In this document: piece after piece, positions 37,716 through 48,051 of the stretch
Position numbering within the stretch: position 1 is the first letter of the stretch
How the letters are laid out: each line of letters starts with the position of its first letter
Source of the DNA: Variovorax sp. J22G73
GTDB taxonomy: Bacteria > Pseudomonadota > Gammaproteobacteria > Burkholderiales > Burkholderiaceae_C
Direction of reading: 5' to 3'
Length of the DNA stretch: 64,000 nucleotides
NCBI RefSeq assembly: GCF_030317035.1
Contig: NZ_JASZYK010000002.1
Location: forward strand, 558,001-622,000
Notes under the pieces: model-generated
The model's database searches: none
Seen by the model: only the letters and a program-made list of their open reading frames with translations
Told to the model about the DNA's origin: nothing
Made by a program: the position numbers and the translations under genes

Positions 37716-39055
37716 GTGGCGAACGCAGCCTGATCGCGCGGCACGCCGGCACGGTGCTGGTCGGCCAGCTCGCCGTGATGGCCTTCGGCGTGACCGACAC
37801 CATCATCGCGGGCCGCTATTCGGAGCACGCGCTGGCCGCGCTGTCGGTGGGTGCGGCCGTGTTCATCAGCGTCTACGTGTCGCTGATGGGCGTGCTGCAG
37901 GCGCTGCTGCCGGTCTGGGCCGAGCTCCATGGCGCCGGCCGCGGCAGCGAGGTAGGCCGCTCGGTGCGCCAGTCGCTGTACCTGGCCGGCATTGCGATCG
38001 TGATCGGCATGGCGGTGCTGCTGTCGCCCGGCGCGGTGCTGCAGTGGACGCAGGTGCCGCCCGAGATGCGCGCCGAGGTCGAGGCCTACCTCATCGTGCT
38101 GGCCTTCGGGCTGGCGCCCGCCCTGCTGTTCCGGCTTTTCAGCACGCTCAACCAGAGCCTGGGCAAGCCGCAGCTCGTGACCTGGCTGCAGCTGGGCTCG
38201 CTGCTCGTGAAGCTGCCGCTGTCGGTGTGGTTCACCTTCGGCGGCGCGGGCCTGCCGGCCATGGGGCTGGTCGGCTGCGGCTGGGCCACGCTGTGCGTCA
38301 ACTGGGCGATGCTGCTGTGCGCCGTCTGGCTGCTGCGCAGCAGCCCGCTGTACACCGGCTACCGGCTGTGGCAACGCCCCGAGCCGCCCGACTGGCACAC
38401 CATTCGCCACTTCGCGCGTTTGGGCGTGCCCGCGGGCCTGGCGGTGCTGGTGGAGGTGACCTCGTTCACGCTGATGGCGCTGTTCATCGCCCGCCTGGGC
38501 ACCGCGGCGGCCGCCGCGCACCAGATCGCCGCCAACCTGATGGCGGTGGCGTACATGGTGCCGCTGTCGCTGTCGATCGCGACCAGCGCGCGCGTGAGCT
38601 TCTGGCTCGGCGCAGGCGACGTGGCCAAGGCCCGGCATGTGTGCCGGCTGGGCTTCGAGCTGACGGTGATGTGCGCGCTGCTCTTCGCCACGGCCATGGT
38701 CACGCTGCGCTCGCAGCTTGCCAACGTGTATTCCGATAACCCCGCCGTGGTCGCGCTGGCCGCGGCGCTGCTGTTGCCCGTGGCGGCCTTTCACCTGTCG
38801 GACGCCATGCAGACGCTGTGCGTGTTCGTGCTGCGCTGCTACCGCGTCACGCTGGCGCCGCTGCTCATCTACTGCACGATGCTCTGGGGCCTCGGCCTTG
38901 GCGGCAGCTACCTGCTGGCATACCGCGGCCTGGGGCCCTGGGCGGCCATGCAGTCGCCGCTGGCGTTCTGGATCATGAGCGCGGGGGCGCTGGCGCTGAC
39001 GGCGACCATGTTCATCGCGCTGCTGCGCCACACGATGGCGAAGCGAACGGCTTGA
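37712..39055 (+). CDS. MATE family efflux transporter
   Basis: This 447-residue protein has twelve predicted transmembrane helices of the MatE type, which exports cationic drugs or metabolites using Na+ or H+. VLVGQLAVMAFGVTDTIIAGRYSEHALAALSVGAA near the N-terminus and IAANLMAVAYMVPLSLSIATSARVSFWLGAGD in the second half are the duplicated MATE motifs. The start is a GTG overlapping the preceding stop (GTGA), and the family N-terminus begins right there. The frame remains open upstream in the neighbouring gene, but not with sensible sequence. Confidence 0.9.
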   Translation: MSGERSLIARHAGTVLVGQLAVMAFGVTDTIIAGRYSEHALAALSVGAAVFISVYVSLMGVLQALLPVWAELHGAGRGSEVGRSVRQSLYLAGIAIVIGMAVLLSPGAVLQWTQVPPEMRAEVEAYLIVLAFGLAPALLFRLFSTLNQSLGKPQLVTWLQLGSLLVKLPLSVWFTFGGAGLPAMGLVGCGWATLCVNWAMLLCAVWLLRSSPLYTGYRLWQRPEPPDWHTIRHFARLGVPAGLAVLVEVTSFTLMALFIARLGTAAAAAHQIAANLMAVAYMVPLSLSIATSARVSFWLGAGDVAKARHVCRLGFELTVMCALLFATAMVTLRSQLANVYSDNPAVVALAAALLLPVAAFHLSDAMQTLCVFVLRCYRVTLAPLLIYCTMLWGLGLGGSYLLAYRGLGPWAAMQSPLAFWIMSAGALALTATMFIALLRHTMAKRTA

Positions 39056-39090
39056 AGCAGGCGGCCTGAACGAAGCCGGGCGCGCCGCGT

Positions 39091-40431
39091 CTACTTGACC
39101 AGCACGCGTGCTTCCCGCACGCGCGTCGCGGGGAACACCAGCGCAAAGCGCGAGCCCTTGCCCACCGCGCTTTCGATGCGCAGCTCCGCGCCATGGCGCT
39201 GCGCAATGTGCTTCACGATCGCCAGGCCCAGGCCGGTGCCGCCGGTTTCGCGCGAGCGGCTGCGGTCGATGCGGTAGAAGCGCTCCGTCAGCCGCGGGAT
39301 GTGTTCCGCGGCAATGCCCGGGCCCGTGTCCTTCACCGCGTATTCGCCGCGCCCGTCGGGCAGCACGCGCCAGCTCACGGCCACCTCGCCGCCGCCCGGC
39401 GTGTAGCGGATGGCGTTGCTCAGCAGGTTCGACATGGCGCTTTGCAGCTCGGTCGGCGCGCCCGACACCTCGGACTCCGCATCGATGGTGAAAGACAGGC
39501 GGTGCCCCAGCGGCGCCAGCCGCCCCGACAGGCCGCGCCCCTCGTCCTCGCAATGCGCGAGCAGCGCGCGAATGCGGATCCACTGGTTGCCCGAAGGCGC
39601 CGCGCTGCCTTCCAGCCGCGACAGCGTCAGCAGGTCGTTCACCAGCGTTTCCATGCGGTGCGACTGCTGGCCCATCAGCGCCAGGTAGCGCGTGCGCTCG
39701 TCCGCATCCAATGGCAGGTTCTGCAGCGTCTCGACGAAACCCGCCAGCACCGTCAGCGGCGTGCGGATTTCATGCGACACGTTCGCCACGAAGTCGCGCC
39801 GCATCGCCTCGGCCTGTTCCAGCGCGGTGATGTCGCGCGTGAGCAGCATGCGGCGGTTGCCCGCGTAGGGGTGCACCTGCACCGACAGCCGCACCGCGTG
39901 GCCGCGCTGGTGGGCATGGTGCCCGATGCCGGGCGCGTCGATGACCACGTCGCGGCTGTAGTTCCAGGAGGCGAGGTAGGCCACGAAGGCCGGGTCGCGC
40001 ACCAGGTTGGCCAGGTGCTGCGCCAGGTCGCGTTCGGCGTCGATGCCGAACTGCGCGGCCGCCGTCTGGTTGCACCACTCGATGCGGCCGTGCTCGTCGA
40101 GCAGCACCACGCCGTTGGGCGAGGCCTGGATGGCGGCCAGGAATTCCTGCAGCCGGTCTTCGGCCTGGCGGGTCTGCTGCTCGCGTTCGCGCAGCAGCTT
40201 GCGAATGCGCTCCGACAGCTCACCCCACACGCCCGGCGCGCGCGTCGGCAGGCCGGCTGCGTCGTTGCGCAGCACCTGCAGCAGGCGCTCGGCGCGCCAG
40301 GCGTCGAGCGCCAGCCACACCACCGCGCCCAGCCACGCGCCCATCCAGCCGAACTTCCAGCCGAAAGCAGCGACAGCGCCCGCCGCTATTGCGAGGGACG
40401 CTATTAAAAAAGTAGCAATGCGAAAAGGCAT
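39091..40431 (-). CDS. phoR: Phosphate regulon sensor histidine kinase PhoR
   Basis: This 446-residue membrane kinase phosphorylates PhoB when phosphate is low. It has two N-terminal transmembrane segments (about residues 5-45) with almost no periplasmic loop, as in PhoR. A PAS domain at 90-200 includes QASPNGVVLLDEHGRIEWCN. The HisKA H-box is VANVSHEIRTPLTVLAGF, and HATPase motifs are NLLSNAIRYTPGG and GTGLGLAIVKHIAQRHG. It follows phoB by 50 bp on the same strand. Confidence 0.95.
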   Translation of the reverse strand: MPFRIATFLIASLAIAAGAVAAFGWKFGWMGAWLGAVVWLALDAWRAERLLQVLRNDAAGLPTRAPGVWGELSERIRKLLREREQQTRQAEDRLQEFLAAIQASPNGVVLLDEHGRIEWCNQTAAAQFGIDAERDLAQHLANLVRDPAFVAYLASWNYSRDVVIDAPGIGHHAHQRGHAVRLSVQVHPYAGNRRMLLTRDITALEQAEAMRRDFVANVSHEIRTPLTVLAGFVETLQNLPLDADERTRYLALMGQQSHRMETLVNDLLTLSRLEGSAAPSGNQWIRIRALLAHCEDEGRGLSGRLAPLGHRLSFTIDAESEVSGAPTELQSAMSNLLSNAIRYTPGGGEVAVSWRVLPDGRGEYAVKDTGPGIAAEHIPRLTERFYRIDRSRSRETGGTGLGLAIVKHIAQRHGAELRIESAVGKGSRFALVFPATRVREARVLVK

Positions 40432-40481
40432 GGCGGGCGATTATCCGCGCCCGCCAGCGAACGACGCCGGGGCGACGGCGC

Positions 40482-41174
40482 TCAGACCGTGACTTGGGCC
40501 GTCAGGCGATAGCCCGCGCCGCGCACGGTTTCCACCATGGGAGCGGCCGCGCCCAGCGACTCGCGCAGGCGCTTGACGTGCACGTCGACCGTGCGTTCCT
40601 CGATGTACACGTGGTCGCCCCACACCTTGTCGAGCAGTTGCGCCCGGCTGTGCACGCGCTCGGCGTGCTGCATCAGGTAGGCCAGCAGCTTGAACTCGGT
40701 CGGGCCGACCTTCAGCGCGCCGCCCTGCCAGGTCACGCGGTGGGTGGAGGTGTCGAGCGCGAGCTCGCCGATTTCCACGCGCTCGGTGACCACTTCAGGG
40801 GCCCGGCGGCGCAGCACCGCACGGATGCGGGCCAGCATTTCCTGGGTGGAAAAGGGCTTGGTGATGTAGTCGTCGGCGCCAGCGTCCAGCCCGGCCACCT
40901 TGTCGGGCTCGTCGCCGCGCGCGGTCAGCATCAGGATCGGAATGGCCTTGGTGCGCGGGTCCTTGCGCCACTGGCGCGCGAGCTGCAGGCCGCTCTGGCC
41001 GGGCAGCATCCAGTCGAGCAGGATCAGGTCCGGCAAGAACGCATCGATCTCGCGCTGGGCCGCGGCACCGTCTTCCGACCAGATCGGCTCGAAGCCGTTG
41101 TGGCGCAGGTTGACGGCGATCAGCTCGGCGATCGAGGACTCGTCTTCGACGATCAGGACTCTGGGTTTCTTCAT
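40482..41174 (-). CDS. phoB: Phosphate regulon response regulator PhoB
   Basis: This 230-residue OmpR-type regulator has a receiver domain (VLIVEDESSIAELIAVNL; phospho-Asp in LILLDWMLPG; Lys in YITKPFS). Its winged-helix DNA-binding domain contains VGPTEFKLLAYLMQH and VDVHVKRLRESL. PhoB binds the 18-bp Pho boxes seen at 45812, 45879 and 50261. The start gives MKKPRVLIVED. The order pstSCAB-phoU-phoB-phoR is as in Burkholderia. Confidence 0.96.
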   Translation of the reverse strand: MKKPRVLIVEDESSIAELIAVNLRHNGFEPIWSEDGAAAQREIDAFLPDLILLDWMLPGQSGLQLARQWRKDPRTKAIPILMLTARGDEPDKVAGLDAGADDYITKPFSTQEMLARIRAVLRRRAPEVVTERVEIGELALDTSTHRVTWQGGALKVGPTEFKLLAYLMQHAERVHSRAQLLDKVWGDHVYIEERTVDVHVKRLRESLGAAAPMVETVRGAGYRLTAQVTV

Positions 41175-41202
41175 GCTTTTTTGGGGAGTCTTGCCGCCGG
41201 GG

Positions 41203-41904
41203 TCACTGCAGCGCGGACTCGATTTCCTGCATCGAAGTGTGCCGCACATCGGCGCCCTTGACGATGTAGATGATGAACTCGGCGATGTTCTTCGCGTGGT
41301 CGCCGATGCGTTCGATCGCCTTGGCCAGGAACAGCAGGTCCAGGCTGGCGGAGATGGTGCGCGGGTCTTCCATCATGTAGGTGACCAGCTTGCGCACGAA
41401 GCCGTCGAACTCCTTGTCGATCAGGTCGTCGTCCTTCAGGATCGACAGCGCGGCCGCGGTGTCCAGGCGCGCGAAGGCGTCCAGCGCCGTGCGCAGCAGG
41501 CCCGAGGCCAGGTCGGCCGCGATGCGCAGCTCGGTGGTGGGCAGCTGGCGCGCCGAGCCGCTCTCGATGATCGACTTGACCATGCGCGCGATCTTGTTGG
41601 CCTCGTCGCCCACGCGCTCGAGGTTGGCCGTGGTCTTGCTGATGGCGATCAGCAGGCGCAGGTCGCGCGCGGTCGGCTGGCGGCGCGCGATGATGGACGA
41701 CAGCTCGCGGTCGATGTCGATTTCCATCGCGTTCACGCGGTGCTCGGTTTCCATCACGCGGTCGGCCGCGTCGGCGTCGAACTGCAGCAGCGCGTACACG
41801 GCCTGGTGAATCTGCGACTCGACCATGCCGCCGAGTTCCATCACGCGCGACGACACGCCGTTGAGTTCGCTGTCGAACTGGCTGGACAAGTGTTTTTCAG
41901 TCAT
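41203..41904 (-). CDS. phoU: Phosphate transport regulator PhoU
   Basis: This 233-residue, all-helical protein is built from two three-helix PhoU repeats. Each has a metal-binding E/D-x-x-x-D type motif (ERVGDEANKIARM in repeat one, ERIGDHAKNIAEF in repeat two). It couples the Pst transporter to PhoR and keeps the regulon off in phosphate excess. It lies 10 bp after pstB and 28 bp before phoB. Confidence 0.96.
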   Translation of the reverse strand: MTEKHLSSQFDSELNGVSSRVMELGGMVESQIHQAVYALLQFDADAADRVMETEHRVNAMEIDIDRELSSIIARRQPTARDLRLLIAISKTTANLERVGDEANKIARMVKSIIESGSARQLPTTELRIAADLASGLLRTALDAFARLDTAAALSILKDDDLIDKEFDGFVRKLVTYMMEDPRTISASLDLLFLAKAIERIGDHAKNIAEFIIYIVKGADVRHTSMQEIESALQ

Positions 41905-41914
41905 GGTTGTCTCC

Positions 41915-42697
41915 TTAGCCGAAACGGCCGGTGATGTAGTCCTCGGTCTCCTTGCGCTGCGGCTTGAAGAACATCTGTTCCGTGGCGCCGAACTCGATCA
42001 GGTCGCCCAGGTACATGTAGGCGGTGTAGTCGCTGCAGCGGGCGGCCTGCTGCATGTTATGCGTCACGATGACCACCGTGTACTCGTTCTTCAGCTCGGC
42101 GATCAGCTCTTCGATCTTCGCGGTGGAAATCGGGTCCAGCGCCGAGCAGGGTTCGTCCAGCAGGAGCACTTCGGGCTTGATCGCGATGCCGCGCGCAATG
42201 CACAGGCGCTGCTGCTGGCCGCCGGAAAGGCCCGAGCCGCTTTGCTGCAGCTTGTCGCGCACTTCGGTCCACAGGGCGGCCTTCTTCAGGGCCCATTCGA
42301 CGCGGTCGTCCATGTCGCTGGAGGAGAGGTTCTCGAACAGCTTCACGCCGAAGGCGATGTTGTCGTAGATCGACATCGGGAACGGCGTGGGCTTCTGGAA
42401 CACCATGCCGACCTTGGCGCGGATGAGCGCCACGTCCTGCTTGGAGGTCAGCAGGTTCTCGCCGTCCAGCGCGATCGTGCCTTCGGCACGCTGCTCGGGG
42501 TACAGCTCGAACATGCGGTTGAAGGTGCGCAGCAGGGTCGACTTGCCGCAGCCCGACGGACCGATGAAGGCCGTGACCTTGTTCTCGGGAATCTCGAGGT
42601 TGATGCCCTTGAGCGCGTGGAACTTGCCGTAGTAGAAGTTCAGGTCCTTGACCGAGATCTTCGAGCGCGACGGTTGTTGTGCGACGGTGTTTGGCAT
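41915..42697 (-). CDS. pstB: Phosphate ABC transporter ATP-binding protein PstB
   Basis: This 260-residue ATPase has [20 protein letters not shown] near the start, Walker [18 protein letters not shown], and [21 protein letters not shown] (Q-loop, highly specific for PstB). The signature is [16 protein letters not shown] and Walker B is [16 protein letters not shown]. The start is the ATG giving [13 protein letters not shown], in line with the family. Confidence 0.97.
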   Translation of the reverse strand: MPNTVAQQPSRSKISVKDLNFYYGKFHALKGINLEIPENKVTAFIGPSGCGKSTLLRTFNRMFELYPEQRAEGTIALDGENLLTSKQDVALIRAKVGMVFQKPTPFPMSIYDNIAFGVKLFENLSSSDMDDRVEWALKKAALWTEVRDKLQQSGSGLSGGQQQRLCIARGIAIKPEVLLLDEPCSALDPISTAKIEELIAELKNEYTVVIVTHNMQQAARCSDYTAYMYLGDLIEFGATEQMFFKPQRKETEDYITGRFG

Positions 42698-42717
42698 GTT
42701 GGCGTCTTCTTTGTTGT

Positions 42718-43602
42718 TCAGAGTTTGGTGCGCGTCAGCACACGCGCCAGGATGTTGAGGGCAAGCACGGCCACGGTGATCAGGAACACGCCGGCCCATG
42801 CCAGCTGTTGCCAGTTCTCGTACGGGCTCATTGCAAACTTGAAGATCGTGACCGGCAGGCTGGCCATCGGCTGGCTGATGTCGGCGGTCCAGAACTGGTT
42901 GTTCAGCGCGGTGAACAGCAGCGGCGCGGTTTCACCCGCGATGCGCGCCACGGCCAGCAGAATGCCCGTGACCACACCGGCGCGCGCGGCACGCAGCGTG
43001 ATGCTCAGGATGACTTTCCACTTCGGCGTGCCCAGTGCGTAGGCCGCTTCGCGCAGGCCCGGCGGCACCAGCTGCAGCATGTTCTCGGTGGTGCGGATGA
43101 CCACCGGAATCACGATCAGCGCGAGCGCCAGCGCACCGGCCAGGCCCGAGAAGGTCTTGAAGTAGGCCACCACCACGGCGTAGACGAACAGGCCGATCAC
43201 GATCGACGGCGCCGACAGCAGGATGTCGTTGACGAAGCGCGTCACCGAGGCGAGCCAGCCCTTGGGGTTGTACTCGGCCAGGTAGATGCCGGCCATGATG
43301 CCGATGGGCGTGCCCACGAAGGTGGCCAGCATCACCATCACGAACGAGCCGAAGATGGCGTTGGCGATGCCACCCACCTCGTTCGGCGGCGGCGTCATTT
43401 CGGTGAAGGTGGCCAGTGCCAGCCCGCCGATGCCCTGGCGCAGCGTTTCCCACAGGATCCACACCAGCCAGAACACGCCGAAGGCCATCGCGGCGAGCGA
43501 CAGCGTGAGCGCGATCTTGTTGACACGGTTGCGCGAGGCGAAACGCGCCTGGCGCGTTTCGGCCAGCGTCTTGGCATTCATCAGGTTTTGCGCGGTGCTC
43601 AC
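42718..43602 (-). CDS. pstA: Phosphate ABC transporter permease PstA
   Basis: This 294-residue permease has six transmembrane helices. PstA hallmarks are [33 protein letters not shown], and the EAA-type loop [31 protein letters not shown]. It overlaps the end of pstC by four bases. Confidence 0.96.
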   Translation of the reverse strand: MSTAQNLMNAKTLAETRQARFASRNRVNKIALTLSLAAMAFGVFWLVWILWETLRQGIGGLALATFTEMTPPPNEVGGIANAIFGSFVMVMLATFVGTPIGIMAGIYLAEYNPKGWLASVTRFVNDILLSAPSIVIGLFVYAVVVAYFKTFSGLAGALALALIVIPVVIRTTENMLQLVPPGLREAAYALGTPKWKVILSITLRAARAGVVTGILLAVARIAGETAPLLFTALNNQFWTADISQPMASLPVTIFKFAMSPYENWQQLAWAGVFLITVAVLALNILARVLTRTKL

Positions 43603-44681
43603 GACTTGGTTCCTTCGCTCTTCTTCATCTGTGCCAGCAGCATCTTCGAGAGCGACAGCACGACGAAGGTGATGAAGAACAGCACGAGGCCGAGGTACAT
43701 CAGCGCGGCCTGGTGCAGGCCGGCGCCGGCTTCGGCGAATTCGTTGGCCAGTGCCGAGGTGATGCTGTTGGCAGCCTCGAACACCGACAGCGAGTTGAGC
43801 TGGTTCATGTTGCCGATCACGAACGTGACCGCCATCGTTTCACCCAGCGCCCGGCCCAGGCCGAGCATGATGCCGCCGACGACGCCGGCCTTGGTGTAGG
43901 GAAGCACGACCTTGGAGACGACCTCCCAGGTGGTGGAACCCAGCCCGTAGGCCGACTCCTTCAGCAGCGGCGGGGTCACTTCGAACACGTCGCGCATCAC
44001 CGAGGCGATGAACGGAATGATCATGATCGCCAGGATGATGCCGGCCGACAGAATGCCGATGCCCACGGGCGGGCCGGAGACCAGCGCGCCCAGGTACGGG
44101 ATGCCGCCGAGCAGCTTCTGCAGAGGCTGTTGCACCCAGGTCGACAGGATGGGGCCGAACACCAGCAGGCCCCACATGCCGTACACGATGGAGGGCACGG
44201 CGGCCAGCAGTTCAATGGCGGTACCCAACGGGCGCTTGAGCCAGTTGGGCGAAAGTTCGGTCAGGAACAGCGCGATGCCGAAGCTCACGGGCACGGCGAT
44301 CACCAGCGCGATGAACGAGGTGGCCAGCGTGCCGTAGATCATCACGAGGCCGCCGTACTCTTCCTTCACCGGGTCCCACGTGCTGTTGGTGAGAAAGCCG
44401 AGGCCGTACTTCGAGATGGCGGGCCAGGCGCCGATGACCAGCGACAGCAGGATGCCGATGAGCATCGCGAGCGTCAGCAGCGCGGCGCCCTTGGCGGCCC
44501 AGCCGAACAGGCGGTCGGCCATCGGGCCGGAGCGGGGGGCCTTCACGGGCGGTGGAGGGGCGGTGGCGCGACCGCGCTCGGCCGCGAGGTCGAGGGAGGT
44601 GGCTGCGGCGGGAAAGGTGGATGACACAGGTCGCTCCGGCAAAGACGAAAGCGGCGCGTCCTTGAGCGAGGAATTGCTCAT
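43599..44681 (-). CDS. pstC: Phosphate ABC transporter permease PstC
   Basis: This is a 360-residue permease with six transmembrane helices and a cytoplasmic N-terminal extension of about 50 residues rich in Pro, Ala and Ser. Visible hallmarks are [23 protein letters not shown] and [47 protein letters not shown]. It pairs with PstA to form the pore. The upstream gap to pstS is 30 bp. Confidence 0.96.
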   Translation of the reverse strand: MSNSSLKDAPLSSLPERPVSSTFPAAATSLDLAAERGRATAPPPPVKAPRSGPMADRLFGWAAKGAALLTLAMLIGILLSLVIGAWPAISKYGLGFLTNSTWDPVKEEYGGLVMIYGTLATSFIALVIAVPVSFGIALFLTELSPNWLKRPLGTAIELLAAVPSIVYGMWGLLVFGPILSTWVQQPLQKLLGGIPYLGALVSGPPVGIGILSAGIILAIMIIPFIASVMRDVFEVTPPLLKESAYGLGSTTWEVVSKVVLPYTKAGVVGGIMLGLGRALGETMAVTFVIGNMNQLNSLSVFEAANSITSALANEFAEAGAGLHQAALMYLGLVLFFITFVVLSLSKMLLAQMKKSEGTKS

Positions 44682-44711
44682 GGGCGCGCCGGTCTGGACT
44701 GATGGTTGGAT

Positions 44712-45746
44712 TTACTTGAACGCGACGGCCTTGCCCGACGCGTCCTTCACATCGCCCCATGCCTTGGCAATGGTGGCCTTCACGGCGTCAGGCATCGGCA
44801 CGTAGTCGAGGTCGTCGGCCGTCTTGTCGCCGCTCTTGTAGGCCCAGTCGAAGAACTTCAGCACGGTGGTGGCGTTGGCGGGCTTGTCCTGCACCTTCTG
44901 CAGCAGGATGAAGGTCGCGCCGGTGATGGGCCATGCGCCCTTGTCGGCCTGGTTGGTCAGCACCTGGTAGAAGCTCTTGTTCCAGTCGGCGCCGGCGGCA
45001 GCGGCCTTGAAGGCGGTGTCGTCGGGCGAGACGAAGTTGCCGGCGGCGTTCTGCAGCTGGGCGTAGGTCATCTTGTTCTGCTTGACGTAGGCGTACTCGA
45101 CGTAGCCGATCGAGTTGGGCAGGCGGTTCACGAAAGCGGCGACGCCTTCGTTACCCTTGCCACCCGCGCCGGTGGGCCAGTTCACGGCCGTGCCTTCGCC
45201 GACCTTGCTCTTCCACTCGGCGTTGACCTTGCTCAGGTAGTTGGTGAACAGGAAGCTGGTGCCCGAACCGTCGGCGCGGCGAACCGGGGCGATGGCGGCG
45301 TCAGGCAGGGCCAGCGAACCGTTCAGCGCCTTGATGGCGGGGTCGTTCCACTTGGTGATCTTGCCCAGGTAGATGTCGCCCAGCACCTGGCCGTTGAGCT
45401 TCAGCTCGCCGGGCTTGATGCCGGTGATGTTGACCACGGGAATCACGCCGCCGATGACGGTGGGGAACTGCATCAGGCCCTTGGCTTGCAGTTCTTCGTC
45501 CTTCAGGGGAGCGTCGGAAGCGCCGAAGTCGACGGTCTTGGCTTCGATCTGCTTCAGGCCGGCGCCCGAACCGACCGACTGGTAGTTGATCTTGACGCCG
45601 GTGGCCTTGTTGAAGTCGGAAGCCCACTTGGCGTACAGCGGTGCCGGGAAGCTGGCGCCGGCGCCGGTCACGTCTTGCGCGAAGGCGGGAATGGTGAACA
45701 TCGCGGCCAGCAGGCCAGCGGTTGCAAATTTGAACGTCGTTTTCAT
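44712..45746 (-). CDS. pstS: Phosphate ABC transporter substrate-binding protein PstS
   Basis: This 344-residue periplasmic protein has a signal peptide ([18 protein letters not shown], cleavage before QDVTGAG). The mature N-terminus [17 protein letters not shown], the central [17 protein letters not shown] (phosphate-binding Arg and Ser-Gly-Thr) and the C-terminal Pst-specific region are all present. It is the first gene of the operon, with Shine-Dalgarno AAAGGAAG and a Pho box at good distance. Confidence 0.97.
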   Translation of the reverse strand: MKTTFKFATAGLLAAMFTIPAFAQDVTGAGASFPAPLYAKWASDFNKATGVKINYQSVGSGAGLKQIEAKTVDFGASDAPLKDEELQAKGLMQFPTVIGGVIPVVNITGIKPGELKLNGQVLGDIYLGKITKWNDPAIKALNGSLALPDAAIAPVRRADGSGTSFLFTNYLSKVNAEWKSKVGEGTAVNWPTGAGGKGNEGVAAFVNRLPNSIGYVEYAYVKQNKMTYAQLQNAAGNFVSPDDTAFKAAAAGADWNKSFYQVLTNQADKGAWPITGATFILLQKVQDKPANATTVLKFFDWAYKSGDKTADDLDYVPMPDAVKATIAKAWGDVKDASGKAVAFK

Positions 45747-45795
45747 GAAGCTTCCTTTAGAAGTAAGAAGTAGTCCCTTTGGGGGCTTGGCACGG

Positions 45796-45829
45796 ACTCT
45801 AAAAAGCTTGTGTGACATCGCTGTGACAC
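45796..45829 (-). promoter_or_regulatory. Pho box and -10 element of pstS
   Basis: On the minus strand two 7-mers, GTGTCAC and ATGTCAC, are separated by four bases (45812-45829). This matches the PhoB consensus CTGTCAT-N4-CTGTCAT. Ten bases further downstream is TAGAGT (45796-45801), exactly where the -10 of a PhoB-activated promoter should be. The pstS start is 50 bp beyond. Confidence 0.85.
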
Positions 45830-45878
45830 CCCTCTGTCGAGGGAAAATGCCTCGATTCGCCTCGGGGTTCATATGACG

Positions 45879-45912
45879 CTGTCACAGAACCGTCATGCAC
45901 CGCGCCTAGCCT
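45879..45912 (+). promoter_or_regulatory. Pho box facing ppx
   Basis: CTGTCAC-N4-CCGTCAT at 45879-45896 on the plus strand is a good PhoB site. TAGCCT at 45907-45912 follows ten bases later as a weak -10. It points at ppx, whose start is 126 bp downstream. Together with the pstS box it forms a divergent pair 49 bp apart. Confidence 0.75.
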
Positions 45913-46021
45913 TGCCACCCTTGCCGCTGCGTGCAATCTCGAGGTGCGGGAAGGCGGCGCGCCCCGCCACGGCGCTACGATCCATAACAAAGACATCCCC
46001 CGCCTTCTTCACCGGAACCAC

Positions 46022-47542
46022 ATGCAAAACGGCACCCGCCTCGCGGCAGTCGACCTGGGCTCGAACAGCTTCAGGCTCGAAATCGGACAGGTCGACCATG
46101 GCCAGATCCACCGCACCGAATACCTCAAGGAAACGGTGCGCCAGGGCAACGGCCTGGACAGCGCACGCAACCTGACCACCGAGGCCATGCAGCGCGGCTG
46201 GGACGCACTGGCCCGTTTCGGCGAACGCCTGGCCGGCTTCAAGCGCGCGCAGGTGCGCGCCGTGGCCACGCAAACGCTGCGCGAAGCGCGCAACCGCGAA
46301 GAATTTCTGTTGCGCGCACGCACCATCCTGGGTTTCGGCATCGACGTGATCCCCGGGCGCGAGGAAGCCCGCCTGATCTACCAGGGTGTGTCGCACATGC
46401 TGCCGCACACCGACGCCTCCGACAGCGAGCGCCGGCTGGTGGTCGACATCGGCGGGCGCTCCACTGAAATGATCATCGGCCACGCGCTGGTGGCCGAACG
46501 CATGGAGTCTTACCGCGTGGGCAGCGTCGCCTGGTCGATGAAGCATTTCGGCGAAGGCCTGTTCACCCCCGCCGCCTTCCGCGCCGCCGAGGTGGCCGCC
46601 AAGGCCGTGCTCGACGACGCACTGGCAACCTACACGCGCGACCAGTGGGACGTGGCGTACGGCGCCTCGGGCACCATCGGCGCGGTCGGCGACGTGCTGG
46701 CCGCCTCCGGCGCCGAGCCCGGGCTGGTCACCCGCGAAGGGCTCGACTGGCTGCTCGACCGCCTGCTGAGGGCCGGCAGCGTCGACAAGCTGCGCATCGA
46801 CGGCATGCGCGACGACCGCAAGGCCGTCATCGGCGGCGGCGTGAGCGTGCTGCGCGCGGTGTTCGACCTGCTAGGCATCGAGGAAATGAAGGTCGCCCAG
46901 GGCGCGCTGCGCCATGGCGTGCTCTACGAATTGCTGGAACGCGACGACAGCGTGGCCGACATGCGCACCGCCACGGTAGCGCGGCTGGCCAACCGCTTCA
47001 CGGTCGACGCGGCACAGGCCAAGCGCGTGGGCGACACGGCCGCGGCGCTGTTCGTGCAGCTTTCGCCGGCCGCGCGCGGCGGCAGCACCGCCAGCCGCGC
47101 GGGCCGGGCCCTGCGCAAGCTGGGCTGGGCGGCGCAGCTGCATGAAATTGGCACGCAGATTTCACACAGCGACTATCACAAGCACGGCGCCTACATTCTC
47201 GACAACACCGACGCCCCGGGCTTCGCGGTCAACGAGATGCATGCGCTGGGCCAGCTGGTGCTGGGCCAGCGCGGCAAGCTGCGCAAGCTGGAAGTGGCGC
47301 TGGACGACGAAACCTTCGTGATGCAGCTGCTCGCGCTGCGGCTCTCGATCATCCTGTGCCACGCGCGCCGCGACCCCGATCCGCAGGCGCTGCACCTCGC
47401 GGCGCTGGGCGCGCGGGCCTTCACCATCGTGTGCGCGCCGGACTGGGCGGACGCCTATCCGCAGTCGGCGCACCTGCTGCGCGAAGAAGTGCTGGCCTGG
47501 CAGAAGACCAGCAGCTGGCGCGTGGAGCTCAACGGCTGCTGA
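46022..47542 (+). CDS. ppx: Exopolyphosphatase (Ppx/GppA family)
   Basis: This 506-residue enzyme removes terminal phosphate from polyphosphate. The N-terminus RLAAVDLGSNSFRLEIG is the ASKHA-fold phosphate-1 motif. VVDIGGRSTEMIIG and YGASGTIGAVGDVL are further nucleotide-fold motifs, and the C-terminal HD-like helical domain starts near residue 310. I used the ATG at 46022 (MQNGTRLAAVDLG), because the earlier ATG at 45944 adds an unrelated 26-residue stretch. Confidence 0.92.
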   Translation: MQNGTRLAAVDLGSNSFRLEIGQVDHGQIHRTEYLKETVRQGNGLDSARNLTTEAMQRGWDALARFGERLAGFKRAQVRAVATQTLREARNREEFLLRARTILGFGIDVIPGREEARLIYQGVSHMLPHTDASDSERRLVVDIGGRSTEMIIGHALVAERMESYRVGSVAWSMKHFGEGLFTPAAFRAAEVAAKAVLDDALATYTRDQWDVAYGASGTIGAVGDVLAASGAEPGLVTREGLDWLLDRLLRAGSVDKLRIDGMRDDRKAVIGGGVSVLRAVFDLLGIEEMKVAQGALRHGVLYELLERDDSVADMRTATVARLANRFTVDAAQAKRVGDTAAALFVQLSPAARGGSTASRAGRALRKLGWAAQLHEIGTQISHSDYHKHGAYILDNTDAPGFAVNEMHALGQLVLGQRGKLRKLEVALDDETFVMQLLALRLSIILCHARRDPDPQALHLAALGARAFTIVCAPDWADAYPQSAHLLREEVLAWQKTSSWRVELNGC

Positions 47543-47570
47543 GCCGGCGAGAGAACCAGCGCAGCTCGTT

Positions 47571-48038
47571 CTAGAGCAGCTCGGGCGACTGCACCGTCAC
47601 CACGACGGTCTGCACGTCGCCGTCGCGCTCGCGCGTGCGAATCCACCACAGCGCGCCCTTGCGCACCGGGCAGCTGTCCTGCTTCAGGCCCAGCAGCAGC
47701 GAAATCGCCTGCCCCACCGAGGGCTGGTGGCCGATCAACAACACCACCGACTTGCCGTTGGGCCAGCCGGCCGCGCCCAGCAGGGTCTCGGCCGTGGTCT
47801 CGGGCGACAGTTCAGGGCGCACCTTGTATTTACGCCCGAGCGCCAGCGCCGTCTGCTCGCAGCGCCGCGCCGGGCTGCAGATGATGCGGGTGCCGTCGGG
47901 CAGTTGGCGGTCGAGCCAGCTGGCCATGCGCTTGGCCTGCTTCTCGCCGCGTGCGGTGAGCGAGCGTTGCATGTCGTCGCAACCCTCGGTCCAGTCCTCG
48001 GCTTCGGCATGGCGCCAGAAGATCAAGTCCATGGTCAT
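47571..48038 (-). CDS. sixA: Phosphohistidine phosphatase SixA-like
   Basis: This 155-residue histidine-phosphatase-superfamily protein begins DLIFWRHAEAED (the RHG-type catalytic motif as RHA). It continues LTARGEKQAKRMASWL, SPARRCEQTAL and LLIGHQPSVGQAISLLLG with the second catalytic His. SixA dephosphorylates His-containing phosphotransfer proteins in E. coli. It follows ppk by 13 bp and may share its phosphate-controlled promoter. An ATG two codons downstream is an alternative start. Confidence 0.87.
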   Translation of the reverse strand: MTMDLIFWRHAEAEDWTEGCDDMQRSLTARGEKQAKRMASWLDRQLPDGTRIICSPARRCEQTALALGRKYKVRPELSPETTAETLLGAAGWPNGKSVVLLIGHQPSVGQAISLLLGLKQDSCPVRKGALWWIRTRERDGDVQTVVVTVQSPELL

Positions 48039-48051
48039 CGTCTTTCGGTCG

